From Elusimicrobia bacterium UBA6262 (GTDB taxonomy: Bacteria; CAYTYR01; UBA6262): a stretch of DNA of 18,975 nt. Location of the stretch: assembly GCA_002441095.1 (NCBI GenBank), contig DJVG01000066.1:1-18975 (forward strand). Reading direction: 5' to 3'. The position numbers and the translations under genes are program-made. Each line of letters opens with the position of its first letter. Position 1 is the first letter of the stretch. The notes beneath the pieces were generated by a model that was not told where the DNA came from, searched no databases, and worked only from the letters and a program-made list of their open reading frames with translations. Positions 7,179 through 14,588 of the stretch are shown one piece after another.

Positions 7179-8339
7179 GTAGGCTTTCTTCAAAATATTG
7201 ATCGCATCGTCTTCTAAAACCGTCCGCGGATTGGCTTTTAATGACCCAGATGGCAGGCTGTCCTTAGCCAGCTGCGGAAAATCCTCCGGCTTGACCCCGA
7301 GTTCCCGTAAACGCCAGGGGAACCCGACTTCCGCCAGAAGTTGTTTTGTTTTATCGATGCAGATCTTGGCCGCCCGCTCTTTATCCAATCCCCGCAATAA
7401 ACCGCCCATTACTCCGGCAATAGTTGAATATTTAGTGGTGGCAAAATTGAGATTAAATTCGATCACATATGGCAATAAGATACCGCACACCAAACCATGC
7501 GGCAGGTTATATTTCAGCCCTAAAGGATGGGCCAGGCCATGCACTGCACCCATGCGCGCGTTAGACAAGGCAATACCGCTTAATAAGGCGGCATACAACA
7601 TATTCTGCCGGGCTTGCACATTAGCCCCATTCTTATACGCTAGCCGGAGATTCATGCTCACCAAGCGGATTGACTGCAAAGCAATGGCGTCGGTTAAGAT
7701 ATTAGCCCCAGTGGAAACATACGATTCAATAGACTGGCAAAGAGCATCAATCCCGGCATAAGCCGTCAATTTAGGCGGCAAGCTCACTGTTAATTCAGCA
7801 TCAATTATGGCTGCTTTCGGATACATAAAAGAATGGCGCAAGCTTTCTTTGACCTGACGTTTCCGGTCAATTAAAACTGAATTAGGCGTAACTTCCGCAC
7901 CAGTACCAGCCGTAGTAGGGATAGCAATACAGGGGATGCCGGGGAATAATAGTTCCCGGCCGGTCATGAATTCTTCTACCAGATTGCCTTTATTAGCCAA
8001 AGCCGCTGCAGCCTTAGCGACATCGAGCACACTTCCGCCGCCAACACCAACTACGAGATCACAACCTTTTTCCCTGGCGGCGGCGATGGCCTGATTAACA
8101 TTGTCACAGGTTGGTTCAGGATCGACCTGGTCAAAAACCGTTAGCCGGACCTCTGAAGTGGCGGAAACGTTTTTCTCGATCCGGTCCAGCAAACCGCTTT
8201 GCCGGGCGCTGTTTTTCCCGGTGATCAGCAGTACATTATCCCCAAAGCCGCGGATAGTATCAGCCAGGCTGTTCAGGCTGCCCAGCCCCGCGATGATTTT
8301 AGTAGGCAAATTAAATTCAGTGATCTTGTTCTCAGGCAC
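7176..8339 (-). CDS. Iron-type (group III) alcohol dehydrogenase
   Basis: About 387 aa, normal for the Fe-ADH family, which interconverts alcohols and aldehydes with NAD(P)H. The Rossmann-like half carries GGGSVLDVAKA; PTTAGTGAEVTPNSV follows at the cofactor and substrate cleft. The C-terminal helical half has HGLAHPLG and NLPHG, which supply two metal-binding His. In the DALxH motif the third ligand His is Gln (DALCQSIESY), so metal use may differ; this variant occurs in some family branches. I chose GTG at 8339 because GGAG lies 6 nt upstream. An in-frame TTG at 8351 would add four residues but has no better ribosome site. It is flanked by two repeat arrays, which isolate it from its neighbours. 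The substrate is unknown. Confidence 0.9.
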   Translation of the reverse strand: MPENKITEFNLPTKIIAGLGSLNSLADTIRGFGDNVLLITGKNSARQSGLLDRIEKNVSATSEVRLTVFDQVDPEPTCDNVNQAIAAAREKGCDLVVGVGGGSVLDVAKAAAALANKGNLVEEFMTGRELLFPGIPCIAIPTTAGTGAEVTPNSVLIDRKRQVKESLRHSFMYPKAAIIDAELTVSLPPKLTAYAGIDALCQSIESYVSTGANILTDAIALQSIRLVSMNLRLAYKNGANVQARQNMLYAALLSGIALSNARMGAVHGLAHPLGLKYNLPHGLVCGILLPYVIEFNLNFATTKYSTIAGVMGGLLRGLDKERAAKICIDKTKQLLAEVGFPWRLRELGVKPEDFPQLAKDSLPSGSLKANPRTVLEDDAINILKKAY

Positions 8340-8360
8340 GATAAGCTCCAAAGTGCGAGT

Positions 8361-8470
8361 ATCAGGAAACCAGGAAATCAGGGTGAAGGAGATCAGGCTA
8401 ACAGGGGACCAGGCACTTCCTGATATCCTGTTATCCTGATAGCCACTACCTGATCACTTGATATTCTGAT
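8361..8470. repeat. Octamer inverted-array element, copy 1 (ATCAGG type)
   Basis: Plus strand: ATCAGG/ACCAGG/AACAGG octamers begin at 8361, 8369, 8377, then after a 15-bp step at 8392, 8400, 8408. The inverse CCTG/CTTG/TCTG units begin at 8419, 8427, 8435, then after a 14-bp step at 8449, 8457, 8465. The right half is an imperfect reverse complement of the left over about 55 bp, so the whole gap can form one long hairpin. It lies between the HIT gene stop and the alcohol dehydrogenase start. The same plan recurs at 18042-18152. Confidence 0.88.
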
Positions 8471-8479
8471 TACCGTATT

Positions 8480-8974
8480 TCATTTGCTAAGTTCTTTCTT
8501 CAGCAGCGCATAAACTTCGGCTAAGGCTTGCGGCATAACCTTGGTGGCGCCTATTACCGGCATAAAATTATGATCGCCGTTCCAGCGCGGTACAATATGG
8601 ATATGCACATGGCCAAGGACACCAGCTCCGCCAACTTTGCCGATGTTAATACCTACATTAAAACCTTCAGGACGCATTACTTTTTTTAAGATTTTGATCA
8701 TTTTCTGGGTTAATTTCATCATCTCGGCAAGAGTGGCCGCGTCTAGTTTTTCCAGGTCCCGGACATGTTTGACCGGAGCGACCATGAGATGGCCATTGGT
8801 ATAGGGATACAGATTTAACATGACAAAAGCTACCTGGCCGCGATAAAGCACCAGATTTTTCAGGCCGTCTTTCTTTTTCAGTTTTTTACAAAAAACGCAA
8901 CCCGGTTCATTAGCCTTCTTAATGTAGGCCATCCGCCAGGGCGCCCAAAGCACATCAAGTTTTTTTGTTACCAT
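8480..8974 (-). CDS. HIT-family nucleotide hydrolase or transferase
   Basis: 164 aa, the size of bacterial HIT proteins that cleave dinucleoside polyphosphates or nucleotide phosphoramidates (Ap4A-type). The catalytic histidine triad is HVHIHIVPR (H122, H124, H126). An N-terminal CVFC pair (C26/C29) and H70 resemble the structural zinc site of the Ap4A phosphorylase-like branch. NGHLMVAPVKH is the conserved strand before the active site. GAGGAG precedes the ATG by about 4 nt. The upstream gene encodes an unrelated TIM-barrel-like protein; the downstream gap holds an octamer array, so this gene may end a transcription unit. The exact substrate is not predictable, and the protein could act in nucleotide clean-up or in signalling. 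Confidence 0.92.
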   Translation of the reverse strand: MVTKKLDVLWAPWRMAYIKKANEPGCVFCKKLKKKDGLKNLVLYRGQVAFVMLNLYPYTNGHLMVAPVKHVRDLEKLDAATLAEMMKLTQKMIKILKKVMRPEGFNVGINIGKVGGAGVLGHVHIHIVPRWNGDHNFMPVIGATKVMPQALAEVYALLKKELSK

Positions 8975-9027
8975 AATACTCCTCTAATTTTACTGAGCCC
9001 TTACTACTGTTACCACTTATCACTCTA

Positions 9028-9918
9028 TCACTTGATCTTTGCTGCTTGAAACGCCTGCTTAACTGTCTGCCAAACCAATGCCGGATTGGCTGAATTCAAC
9101 TGGTCCACTAAACTGCCGCAATCATAACTCCAGGCCGCAATATTGGCAATACCGGCTCTGGCCGCAATATCTACAGCCTGGGTGATTTCCGGTTCCTTAC
9201 CAGCCGGGATCTTAAACGCCTGGATCCAGAGCTGTGCTTCTTTATGCTGTTCCCTACAACGATTATAAACTTTTTTCGCAAAATCTTCAACAAATTCAAG
9301 TTTTTTATTCCACAGCAGCCAATATGGATCAGTCCCAAATATATCAATAGTTTTAAGTGTTAGTATTTGTTCCCATATCTCTGCGGACCTGGCATCGTCC
9401 TGCGGGTAAACACAAATTGCATTTTTTATCCCCTGTTGTCTGACTAACTCCGTCATTTCTCCTAAAAATTCAATGATTTTACTGGTTTCTTCCTGGTTAT
9501 ACTTTAATCCTGTCTGGTGCGGCTCATCCCAAAAAATCACGTCCGGTTTCATCGCCAGCGCGATCGCCAGCCATTCTTTCATGAATTTTTTAAATTTTTT
9601 ATGGCTAATATCGGCAATCGGCAGAGGCTTCCCTTTTTTCTTTAGGCAGGCGTCAGGATTTTCAGCGACAAAAAGGGAAAAAGTTTCTCCGCCAAAAACA
9701 CCGCCTACTCCCCACGGGTCAAGATATGTGGTTAAGCCGCATCCGCGGCTCAGTTTCATTATCTCCTGCATATTCTGGCGATGATAATAAAGATCTGTTT
9801 CACTGAATGTATGCACTACAAAATCACAGCACGCAGCGATCTCTGCCAGATCCTGTTTGGCCTGGGATACGTCCCTGGTTAAAATATAACTGATCCCGGT
9901 TTTCAAGGGAGGCTCCAT
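9028..9918 (-). CDS. Putative TIM-barrel protein, function unknown
   Basis: 296 aa, no family recognised with certainty. The pattern of alternating strands and helices suggests an alpha/beta barrel like those of glycoside hydrolases: strand-end motifs DFVVHTFS, TTYLDPWGVGG, PDVIFWDEPH, AICVYPQDD, IFGTDPYW, LWIQAFKIP and AAWSYDCG occur at barrel-like spacing. The acidic residues in WDEPH and GTDPYW fall where catalytic residues of such barrels often lie. There is no signal peptide, so it should be cytoplasmic. The start overlaps the end of the upstream EcfT-type gene by 16 nt, which suggests coupling and a possible link between an imported compound and its processing. The ribosome site is weak. 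A carbohydrate or cofactor substrate is only a guess. Confidence 0.75.
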   Translation of the reverse strand: MEPPLKTGISYILTRDVSQAKQDLAEIAACCDFVVHTFSETDLYYHRQNMQEIMKLSRGCGLTTYLDPWGVGGVFGGETFSLFVAENPDACLKKKGKPLPIADISHKKFKKFMKEWLAIALAMKPDVIFWDEPHQTGLKYNQEETSKIIEFLGEMTELVRQQGIKNAICVYPQDDARSAEIWEQILTLKTIDIFGTDPYWLLWNKKLEFVEDFAKKVYNRCREQHKEAQLWIQAFKIPAGKEPEITQAVDIAARAGIANIAAWSYDCGSLVDQLNSANPALVWQTVKQAFQAAKIK

Positions 9919-10643
9919 AGGTTACCGGCTATTGAAGCGCTGAACATTATGACAACCGCGAGCGCCACAGCGTCACGCCCGGTAAGCCTTAATTGATACA
10001 GGCTGGTACGATGCGGGCCGAGATGGAAACCACGAGCTTCAATACCCCGCGCCAATTCATCAGCTTTCTTCATGATATTGACGAGCAAAGCATATGCCAG
10101 CAAGGGAATATTCTTTGGTGAATACCGCACTCCCCGCACTTGCTGTGCCTCCATGATCTTCTGGTTTTCCAGCAGCGCCAGGGGGATGAACCGGATAGCC
10201 ATGGTAACCATAAAAGCAATACTGGAACCCAATTGGGCAAATATATTAAGCGGCTGTAATAACTTCTGCAGTCCCATAGCCAGGCTGAATATAGGCGTCG
10301 TTGTAGTTAAGAGCATGGCTAAAGACAGCAACAAAGTAAAACGGGCTAATACGGCTAACCCAACCTGCCATCCTCCAGCTGAACCCAGATGCATAACCAG
10401 GATGAGCGCCAAGAACCAGGCTAGCGGCCGGATAGTGTTAAACCAGCGCGCCACCGGTACCTGCCCCAGGAGCAGTAACAGGACAGAAATTCCCGTAAAA
10501 GCCGCATATTCCTGCCAACTATTAAGAAAAAAAACAACCCCAGACAAAATTAACAAACTGATAATTTTAGTCCTGGGGTCGAGATGGTGAATAAAAGAAT
10601 CACCTTCACTATATTGCCCTACTATGGCGGGAATATTGCGCAT
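9903..10643 (-). CDS. EcfT-type transmembrane subunit of an ECF transporter
   Basis: 246 aa inner-membrane protein. It has the CbiQ/EcfT layout: an N-terminal motif containing HHLDPRTKI, several hydrophobic segments (about residues 25-60, 70-90 and 95-125), a cytoplasmic helical stretch with QQVRGV and ELARGIEARGF (the Ala-Arg-Gly coupling motifs that contact the EcfA ATPases), and a final membrane helix. EcfT proteins link two ATPases to a vitamin- or metal-binding S component. Neither ecfA nor an S component is next to it here. I chose the ATG at 10643: a longer frame to 10709 would add a segment containing SQLATRN that only translates the heptamer repeat at 10662. A weak GGAAAC lies upstream. 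The 16-nt overlap with the next gene suggests joint translation. Confidence 0.88.
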   Translation of the reverse strand: MRNIPAIVGQYSEGDSFIHHLDPRTKIISLLILSGVVFFLNSWQEYAAFTGISVLLLLLGQVPVARWFNTIRPLAWFLALILVMHLGSAGGWQVGLAVLARFTLLLSLAMLLTTTTPIFSLAMGLQKLLQPLNIFAQLGSSIAFMVTMAIRFIPLALLENQKIMEAQQVRGVRYSPKNIPLLAYALLVNIMKKADELARGIEARGFHLGPHRTSLYQLRLTGRDAVALAVVIMFSASIAGNLWSLP

Positions 10644-10661
10644 AGGTTTCCAGCAAATCCA

Positions 10662-10731
10662 GTTGCGAGTTGCGAGTTGCGAGTTGCGAGTAAAATCAAA
10701 AACCCGCAACCTGAAACCTGAAACCCGAAAC
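10662..10731. repeat. 7-bp periodic repeat, four units then four inverted
   Basis: Plus strand: four near-identical GTTGCGA heptamers start at 10662, 10669, 10676 and 10683. After a 13-nt A-rich centre, four units of the opposite orientation (CCCGCAA, CCTGAAA, CCTGAAA, CCCGAAA) start at 10703, 10710, 10717 and 10724. The first inverted unit is nearly the exact complement of the forward unit; the others have drifted. It fills the gap between the asd stop and the EcfT start. Confidence 0.82.
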
Positions 10732-10736
10732 TTTAT

Positions 10737-11750
10737 TTAAACAATCTTCTGTTTTACCAATTCTTCAGCTATTTGTACGGCATTCCAGGCTGCTCCCTTA
10801 AGCAGGTTGTCGCTGACGATCCATACATTCAAACCATTGCTGATAGATTCATCCTGACGTACACGTCCGACAAAAGTATCGATCTTGCCTTCGCAATCGA
10901 TCGCCAAAGGATACTTCTTATTAACCGGATCATCCACCAGAATCACACCTGGCGCTTGGGCCAGTATTTTTTTAGCTTCAGCCGCGCTAAGATGCTTTTC
11001 AGTTTCAATATTCACTGATTCGGAATGGCCGCGCATCACCGGCACGCGCACGGTAGTGGCGGTTAACTGGATCGCATCATCTCCCATGATCTTCCTGGTT
11101 TCATGGACCATTTTCATCTCTTCCTTGGTATAATCATTCTCCAGGAAAACATCAATATGCGGAATAACATTATAGGCGATCTGATACGGGAACACTTTGC
11201 ATTCCACCGGCCGGCCGGCCGCCAGTGACTTTACCTGGTCTGCCAATTCAACCATGGCTTTGTGTCCCGCGCCGCTTACTGCCTGGTAGGTAGAAACCAC
11301 TATTCTCTTGATCTTCGCCGCATCGTGAATAGGCTTTAATACCACGACCATTTGGATAGTAGAGCAATTCGGATTGGCAATTATCTTTTTATCCTTTTGC
11401 AGATGGTGCGGATTGACTTCCGGCACCACTAAGGGGACATCTTTATCCATGCGCCAGGCGCTGGAATTATCGATGACAAATACCCCTTCCCTGGCGGCTA
11501 TAGGCGCATATTCCTTAGAAATTGAGGCTCCGGCGGAAAAGAGAGCGATCTCCATCCCCTTGAAAGAATCTTTATTCAATTCTTCTACCGGAATATCCTG
11601 GCCCTTATATTTAAATTTCTTGCCGGCAGAACGCGAGCTGGCCAATAAACGCAGATTGGCCACCGGGAAACCCCGCTCCTCCAGCATTTTGATCATTTCA
11701 TTTCCCACTGCCCCAGTGGCACCGACCACCGCTACATTATACTTCTTCAT
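10737..11750 (-). CDS. asd: Aspartate-semialdehyde dehydrogenase
   Basis: 337 aa, standard length. The enzyme reduces aspartyl phosphate to aspartate semialdehyde with NADPH, the branch point for lysine/diaminopimelate, threonine and methionine. The N-terminal Rossmann loop is GATGAVG at 10-16; NPNCSTIQ holds the nucleophile C129, followed by VSGAGHKAM and VPVMRGHSES, which carry substrate- and proton-relay residues. The ATG at 11750 is preceded by an AGGA site and begins directly before the first beta strand. An upstream in-frame start at 11792 would add 14 residues (MIEKTV...) not expected for the family and reaching into the repeat, so I rejected it. It follows leuB with a 63-bp gap that holds a heptamer array, and both probably share the promoter upstream of leuB. 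Confidence 0.96.
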   Translation of the reverse strand: MKKYNVAVVGATGAVGNEMIKMLEERGFPVANLRLLASSRSAGKKFKYKGQDIPVEELNKDSFKGMEIALFSAGASISKEYAPIAAREGVFVIDNSSAWRMDKDVPLVVPEVNPHHLQKDKKIIANPNCSTIQMVVVLKPIHDAAKIKRIVVSTYQAVSGAGHKAMVELADQVKSLAAGRPVECKVFPYQIAYNVIPHIDVFLENDYTKEEMKMVHETRKIMGDDAIQLTATTVRVPVMRGHSESVNIETEKHLSAAEAKKILAQAPGVILVDDPVNKKYPLAIDCEGKIDTFVGRVRQDESISNGLNVWIVSDNLLKGAAWNAVQIAEELVKQKIV

Positions 11751-11786
11751 CTTTTTTCCTATTCCTCCAAAGTGAACTGTCTTTTC

Positions 11787-11814
11787 TATCAACTATCAAC
11801 AATCAACTATCAAC
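11787..11814. repeat. Four tandem TATCAAC heptamers, single arm
   Basis: Plus strand: TATCAAC, TATCAAC, AATCAAC and TATCAAC start at 11787, 11794, 11801 and 11808, in perfect 7-bp register. The last unit abuts the leuB stop codon. No inverted partner arm is present in the short leuB-asd gap. Confidence 0.8.
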
Positions 11815-12896
11815 TAAATTAAGCTCGCGATCAAGTCACCCATTTCCGTGGTACCCAGACCCATTTTCCCAGCAGCCAAACTCTTGATCTTGCCACTCTC
11901 CAGCGCCTTGATCACTGCCTGCTCAATGGCTTGACCGGCTTTGGTCTCACCCAAAGTTTCCAGCATCATGCCTCCAGCGCAAATTGCCGCCAGGGGATTG
12001 ATGACATTCTTGCCGGTATACTTGGGCGCAGAACCGCCGATCGGCTCAAACATGCTCACGCCTTCGGGATTGATATTACCGCCGGCCGCAATACCCATGC
12101 CACCCTGGATCATCGCTCCCAGATCAGTGATAATGTCGCCGAACAGGTTCTCGGTCACGATCACGTCAAACCATTCCGGATTTTTCACGAACCACATCGT
12201 GGTCGCATCTACGTGCGCGTAGTCCCGCTTGAGATTTTTATATTGTTTCTCTCCCATTTCTTCAAAAGCGCGGTACCAGAGGTCGCCGCAATAAGTCAGG
12301 ACGTTCCTCTTATGCACCAGGTGAATGGGTTTTTCGGCGTATTTCGGATTCTGCTGATTTCTCTTTGCTTTAAGTTCGTAGGCATACTTGATACAGCGGT
12401 CCACGGTGCGACGGTCATAGATCATTACCTGAGAGGCGATCTCATCCGGTGTCCCAACCCGGGTAGCACCGCCGTGTCCGGTATAAATGCCGCCCGTATT
12501 TTCCCGCACCACCACAAAATCGATCTCCTCCGGTCCTTTATCCCTTACCGGCGTGGCAACATTGGGATACAGTTTTACCGGACGCAGGTTGATGTACTGG
12601 TCCAGCTCAAAACGGATGCGCAGCAGGATACCCAGCTCCAAAATGCCTGGTTTGACATCCGGGTGCCCGATGGCTCCCAGGTAGATCGCGTCCAGTTTCC
12701 GCAATTCCGGGATGACAGAATCCGGCACGGTTTCTCCGGTTTTCTTATATCTTTCTCCGCCCAGGTCATAATTGACCAGGTCGTATTTTAAGCCGTATTT
12801 TCTCCCGACCGCATCCAATACCTTCAATCCTTCCTTTAGTACTTCCGGGCCAGTCCCATCGCCGCCCATTATCCCGATCTTATACGTTTTACTCAC
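11814..12896 (-). CDS. leuB: 3-isopropylmalate dehydrogenase
   Basis: 360 aa. The enzyme oxidises and decarboxylates 3-isopropylmalate to 2-ketoisocaproate using NAD+, the third reaction of leucine synthesis. Family landmarks: GIMGGDGTGPEV near the N-terminus, the substrate loop region LELGILLRIRFELDQYINLRP, VVRENTGGIYTG, the catalytic VHKRNVL segment (Lys), DATTMWFVKNP, TENLFGDIITDLG (metal-binding Asp residues) and FEPIGGSAPKYTGK. Related isocitrate, tartrate and homoisocitrate dehydrogenases share this fold; the presence of leuA, leuC and leuD in the same window supports the leucine role. The start is GTG at 12896 with GGAGG about 9 nt upstream, and a sigma70-type promoter lies about 40 bp further up. 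It appears to head the leuB-asd unit. Confidence 0.94.
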   Translation of the reverse strand: MSKTYKIGIMGGDGTGPEVLKEGLKVLDAVGRKYGLKYDLVNYDLGGERYKKTGETVPDSVIPELRKLDAIYLGAIGHPDVKPGILELGILLRIRFELDQYINLRPVKLYPNVATPVRDKGPEEIDFVVVRENTGGIYTGHGGATRVGTPDEIASQVMIYDRRTVDRCIKYAYELKAKRNQQNPKYAEKPIHLVHKRNVLTYCGDLWYRAFEEMGEKQYKNLKRDYAHVDATTMWFVKNPEWFDVIVTENLFGDIITDLGAMIQGGMGIAAGGNINPEGVSMFEPIGGSAPKYTGKNVINPLAAICAGGMMLETLGETKAGQAIEQAVIKALESGKIKSLAAGKMGLGTTEMGDLIASLI

Positions 12897-12932
12897 GTTA
12901 CTGCCCCTCCTTTAAAATACTTTAAGTGAGTG

Positions 12933-12961
12933 ATTTTATCATAAAAAAAGGAATCTGTAAA
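12933..12961 (-). promoter_or_regulatory. Sigma70-type promoter for leuB-asd
   Basis: Minus strand: -35 TTTACA (12961-12956), 17-bp spacer with a T-run, -10 TAAAAT (12938-12933); each hexamer matches consensus at five of six positions. Transcription would begin near 12926, giving a leader of about 30 nt that contains the GGAGG site for leuB. The leader is too short for a leucine attenuator. Confidence 0.7.
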
Positions 12962-12969
12962 CATAATAA

Positions 12970-12998
12970 ATTATGCCGTAACCAGGTTACGGCATAAT
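12970..12998 (-). terminator. Perfect 29-nt palindrome, probable terminator
   Basis: Two perfect 14-nt arms (ATTATGCCGTAACC and its complement) flank a single central base. On the minus strand the hairpin comes 23 nt after the stop of the small membrane protein gene and is followed by a T-rich but interrupted stretch. It most likely ends the leuD-containing transcript, just before the leuB promoter. A dimeric-regulator operator is the alternative. Confidence 0.65.
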
Positions 12999-13021
12999 CA
13001 TATTTGCGGAGAAATGCTATT

Positions 13022-13363
13022 TTACTGCTTACTTTCAGCTTTTTCTTTCTTCAATACCTGGGAGCGGATCAGCCTGCCGATCAAACCGTCGATCATGGTG
13101 CCAATGATCCACCCAAGAGCTATGTACATAGCTGATCCCCCGACTGCAAAAAATAAATTATATAACCATTTTGGTGCCTGTAATTTGAGCATATTCCAGA
13201 GGAAGAAGAGCGGAGCGTCATACGTCACTACGCCAAAATTATCAGGCAGCCCGTCAAGCGGATAGAAATACAGGGACTCAACGACAAACTGGAAGTGAAA
13301 AATACCAAAAATCAAGCCAAAGGCGATACGGAATACATTTTCTTCGATCTTCAATGGCTTCAT
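13022..13363 (-). CDS. Small membrane protein, family not recognised
   Basis: 113 aa. Two or three hydrophobic segments are visible: residues about 9-30 (IAFGLIFGIF start), a weaker stretch near 45-60, and 66-96 (NLFFAVGG and ALGWIIGTMIDGLIG). The C-terminus is lysine-rich (LKKEKAESKQ), suggesting a cytoplasmic tail. Aromatic content between the helices is high. GGGAGA stands about 5 nt before the ATG. It follows the small secreted protein gene by 17 nt and is followed by the palindromic terminator, so it closes the leuD transcription unit. No function is assigned. Confidence 0.78.
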   Translation of the reverse strand: MKPLKIEENVFRIAFGLIFGIFHFQFVVESLYFYPLDGLPDNFGVVTYDAPLFFLWNMLKLQAPKWLYNLFFAVGGSAMYIALGWIIGTMIDGLIGRLIRSQVLKKEKAESKQ

Positions 13364-13380
13364 CGTCTCTCCCTTTCAAT

Positions 13381-13728
13381 TTATTCGGTAGTTTCGACTA
13401 AAACCGCCTGTTTGTGATTATCTACTTTATAGATATATTTAAAGTCACTGTTCCGGCCATGCACAAAAGTAACTTTCCAGGCCCAGATAGAGGTGTCCTT
13501 TTCCTTAAAGGCATTTGTATGCACTACAGAAATCAGGATAAAATTATTAAATTTAACATAAGGATTGGTTTCCTTGGATATTTGCTTTTTAAAAGCATTG
13601 GTCGCCAACTTTATAGCCACACTAACATTTACTTCAGGTTCCGGTATCGGGGGCCCAACCTCAGCCTTGACCGCTAACGGCACCACCGCCAAAAGCAACA
13701 TAATCGCTATTACTTTTAAGCTTTTCAC
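13381..13728 (-). CDS. Small secreted protein, family not recognised
   Basis: 115 aa. Residues 1-22 form a clear Sec signal peptide: KSLK, a hydrophobic core, then cleavage after VKA. The mature part of about 93 residues starts EVGPPIPEPEV and contains NPYVKFNNFILISV, IWAWKVTF and FKYIYKV strands, which looks like a small beta-rich domain comparable to PepSY-like proteins, though I cannot assign it. There are no cysteines and no lipobox. The start is GTG at 13728 with GGAGG about 10 nt upstream. It lies between leuD and the small membrane protein; the pairing with that gene may be functional. Confidence 0.76.
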   Translation of the reverse strand: MKSLKVIAIMLLLAVVPLAVKAEVGPPIPEPEVNVSVAIKLATNAFKKQISKETNPYVKFNNFILISVVHTNAFKEKDTSIWAWKVTFVHGRNSDFKYIYKVDNHKQAVLVETTE

Positions 13729-13772
13729 AGGGGTATACCCTCCTTTTCTTTTTCTCTTATTATTGATCTTTC

Positions 13773-14261
13773 TTATATCTTTTTCTTGACGTATTCCATT
13801 AAACCGCCAGCATTGATCAGTTCCTGCATAAACGGCGGGAAAGCCGTAGCATTATAGGTTTTGCCGGTAGTGACATTCTTGATCTTGCCTTTTTCCAGGT
13901 CCACTTCGATCGTATCGCCTTCCTCGATTCCTTCGCTGGCCTCTTCACTTTCGAGGATAGGCAGGCCAATATTAATGGCATTGCGGTAAAAGATCCTGGC
14001 AAAGGTCTCTGCGATCACACAGGACACTCCGGCGCCTTTCAGGCAGATCGGGGCATGCTCCCGCGAAGAGCCACAGCCAAAATTCTTGCCCGCAACAATG
14101 ATATCCCCTGATTTTACCTTTTTTGGGAAATCCTTATCTGCATCTTCCATACAATGCTTGGCTAGTTCCTTGGCATCGAATGTATTAAGATACCGCGCCG
14201 GAATGATCTCGTCGGTATTAATATTATCTTTGAATTTCCATACTTTGCCTTTAAGCTTCAT
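13773..14261 (-). CDS. leuD: 3-isopropylmalate dehydratase small subunit
   Basis: 162 aa, the short LeuD form common in many bacteria and archaea. With LeuC it isomerises 2-isopropylmalate to 3-isopropylmalate. The swivelling-domain signatures are INTDEIIPARYL at 14-25, GKNFGCGSSREHAP at 58-71 (substrate and active-site loop) and FYRNAINIGLP. GGAGGG lies about 9 nt before the ATG. The partner leuC is about 2.5 kb upstream rather than adjacent; the genes between them are a toxin-antitoxin pair and envelope proteins. The short form also occurs in homoaconitase-type enzymes, but leuA, leuC and leuB in the window make the leucine role most likely. Confidence 0.95.
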   Translation of the reverse strand: MKLKGKVWKFKDNINTDEIIPARYLNTFDAKELAKHCMEDADKDFPKKVKSGDIIVAGKNFGCGSSREHAPICLKGAGVSCVIAETFARIFYRNAINIGLPILESEEASEGIEEGDTIEVDLEKGKIKNVTTGKTYNATAFPPFMQELINAGGLMEYVKKKI

Positions 14262-14285
14262 CTAAACAATCCCTCCTGTAAGAAC

Positions 14286-14320
14286 GATTACACAGATTCT
14301 AAAAAATGATTACACAGATT
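14286..14320. repeat. Two direct copies of GATTACACAGATT
   Basis: The 13-mer occurs at 14286-14298 and 14308-14320, a 22-bp period, in the gap between the small membrane protein stop and the leuD start. It is another short dispersed-type repeat in an intergenic gap; no inverted arm is seen. Confidence 0.7.
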
Positions 14321-14332
14321 AAAACCAACAAA

Positions 14333-14539
14333 TTATGTGCTGGGTTTGTTACGATCACGGAAAAAATATAAAACAGCTAATATATAGGAAATAATAAAGA
14401 TAGCCCAAACCAGCCAAAGGATACCTTTCCAGAAATCAACAAAATATGTTCCCAGCAAAATACCAAAACTCAGCAAACACATCTTTAATAGGCCGAACTT
14501 CCAATATTCCCACGTTAGTTTCCGGTTCATATAGCCCAT
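14333..14539 (-). CDS. Small two-helix membrane protein
   Basis: 68 aa, unrecognised. After a short N-terminus (MGYMNRKLTWEYW) come two hydrophobic helices at about residues 17-33 and 37-60, then a charged tail FFRDRNKPST. The ATG at 14539 is chosen because GGAGG stands 5 nt upstream; a longer TTG-started frame to 14557 would translate the ribosome site itself. It follows the PspC-domain gene by 49 nt with a small palindrome between them. Size and layout resemble small envelope-stress or Psp-associated proteins, but this is only context. Confidence 0.7.
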   Translation of the reverse strand: MGYMNRKLTWEYWKFGLLKMCLLSFGILLGTYFVDFWKGILWLVWAIFIISYILAVLYFFRDRNKPST

Positions 14540-14561
14540 ATATGCCTCCCTCTTCAACCAC

Positions 14562-14582
14562 TGTCAACCTCCGAGGTTGACA
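14562..14582. repeat. Perfect 21-nt palindrome before a ribosome site
   Basis: TGTCAACCTC and its complement flank one central base. On the minus strand it lies 22 nt before the ATG of the small membrane protein and 6 nt after the PspC gene stop, so it could act as an intercistronic hairpin. Its centre (CTCCGAG on plus) resembles that of the palindrome at 16534-16552. Confidence 0.7.
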
Positions 14583-14588
14583 CTTGGT

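Noticed and set aside
9003..9036. Another octamer array (CACT-type units near 9006, 9014, 9021, 9029)
   Set aside because: Spacing wanders between 7 and 9 bp and the last units overlap the end of a coding gene. It may be a decayed relative of the other arrays but is too weak to call.
10644..10709. N-terminal extension of the EcfT-type protein
   Set aside because: The extra residues (SQLATRN region) are a translation of the GTTGCGA heptamers, and family members begin near the ATG at 10643.
11751..11792. 14-residue N-terminal extension of Asd
   Set aside because: The family begins directly before the GATGAVG strand, and the ATG at 11750 has an adequate ribosome site.
11931..12791. Long plus-strand open frame (286 codons) opposite leuB
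   Set aside because: It is fully antisense to a well-conserved leuB, has no recognisable domain or ribosome site, and follows from the codon use of the real gene.
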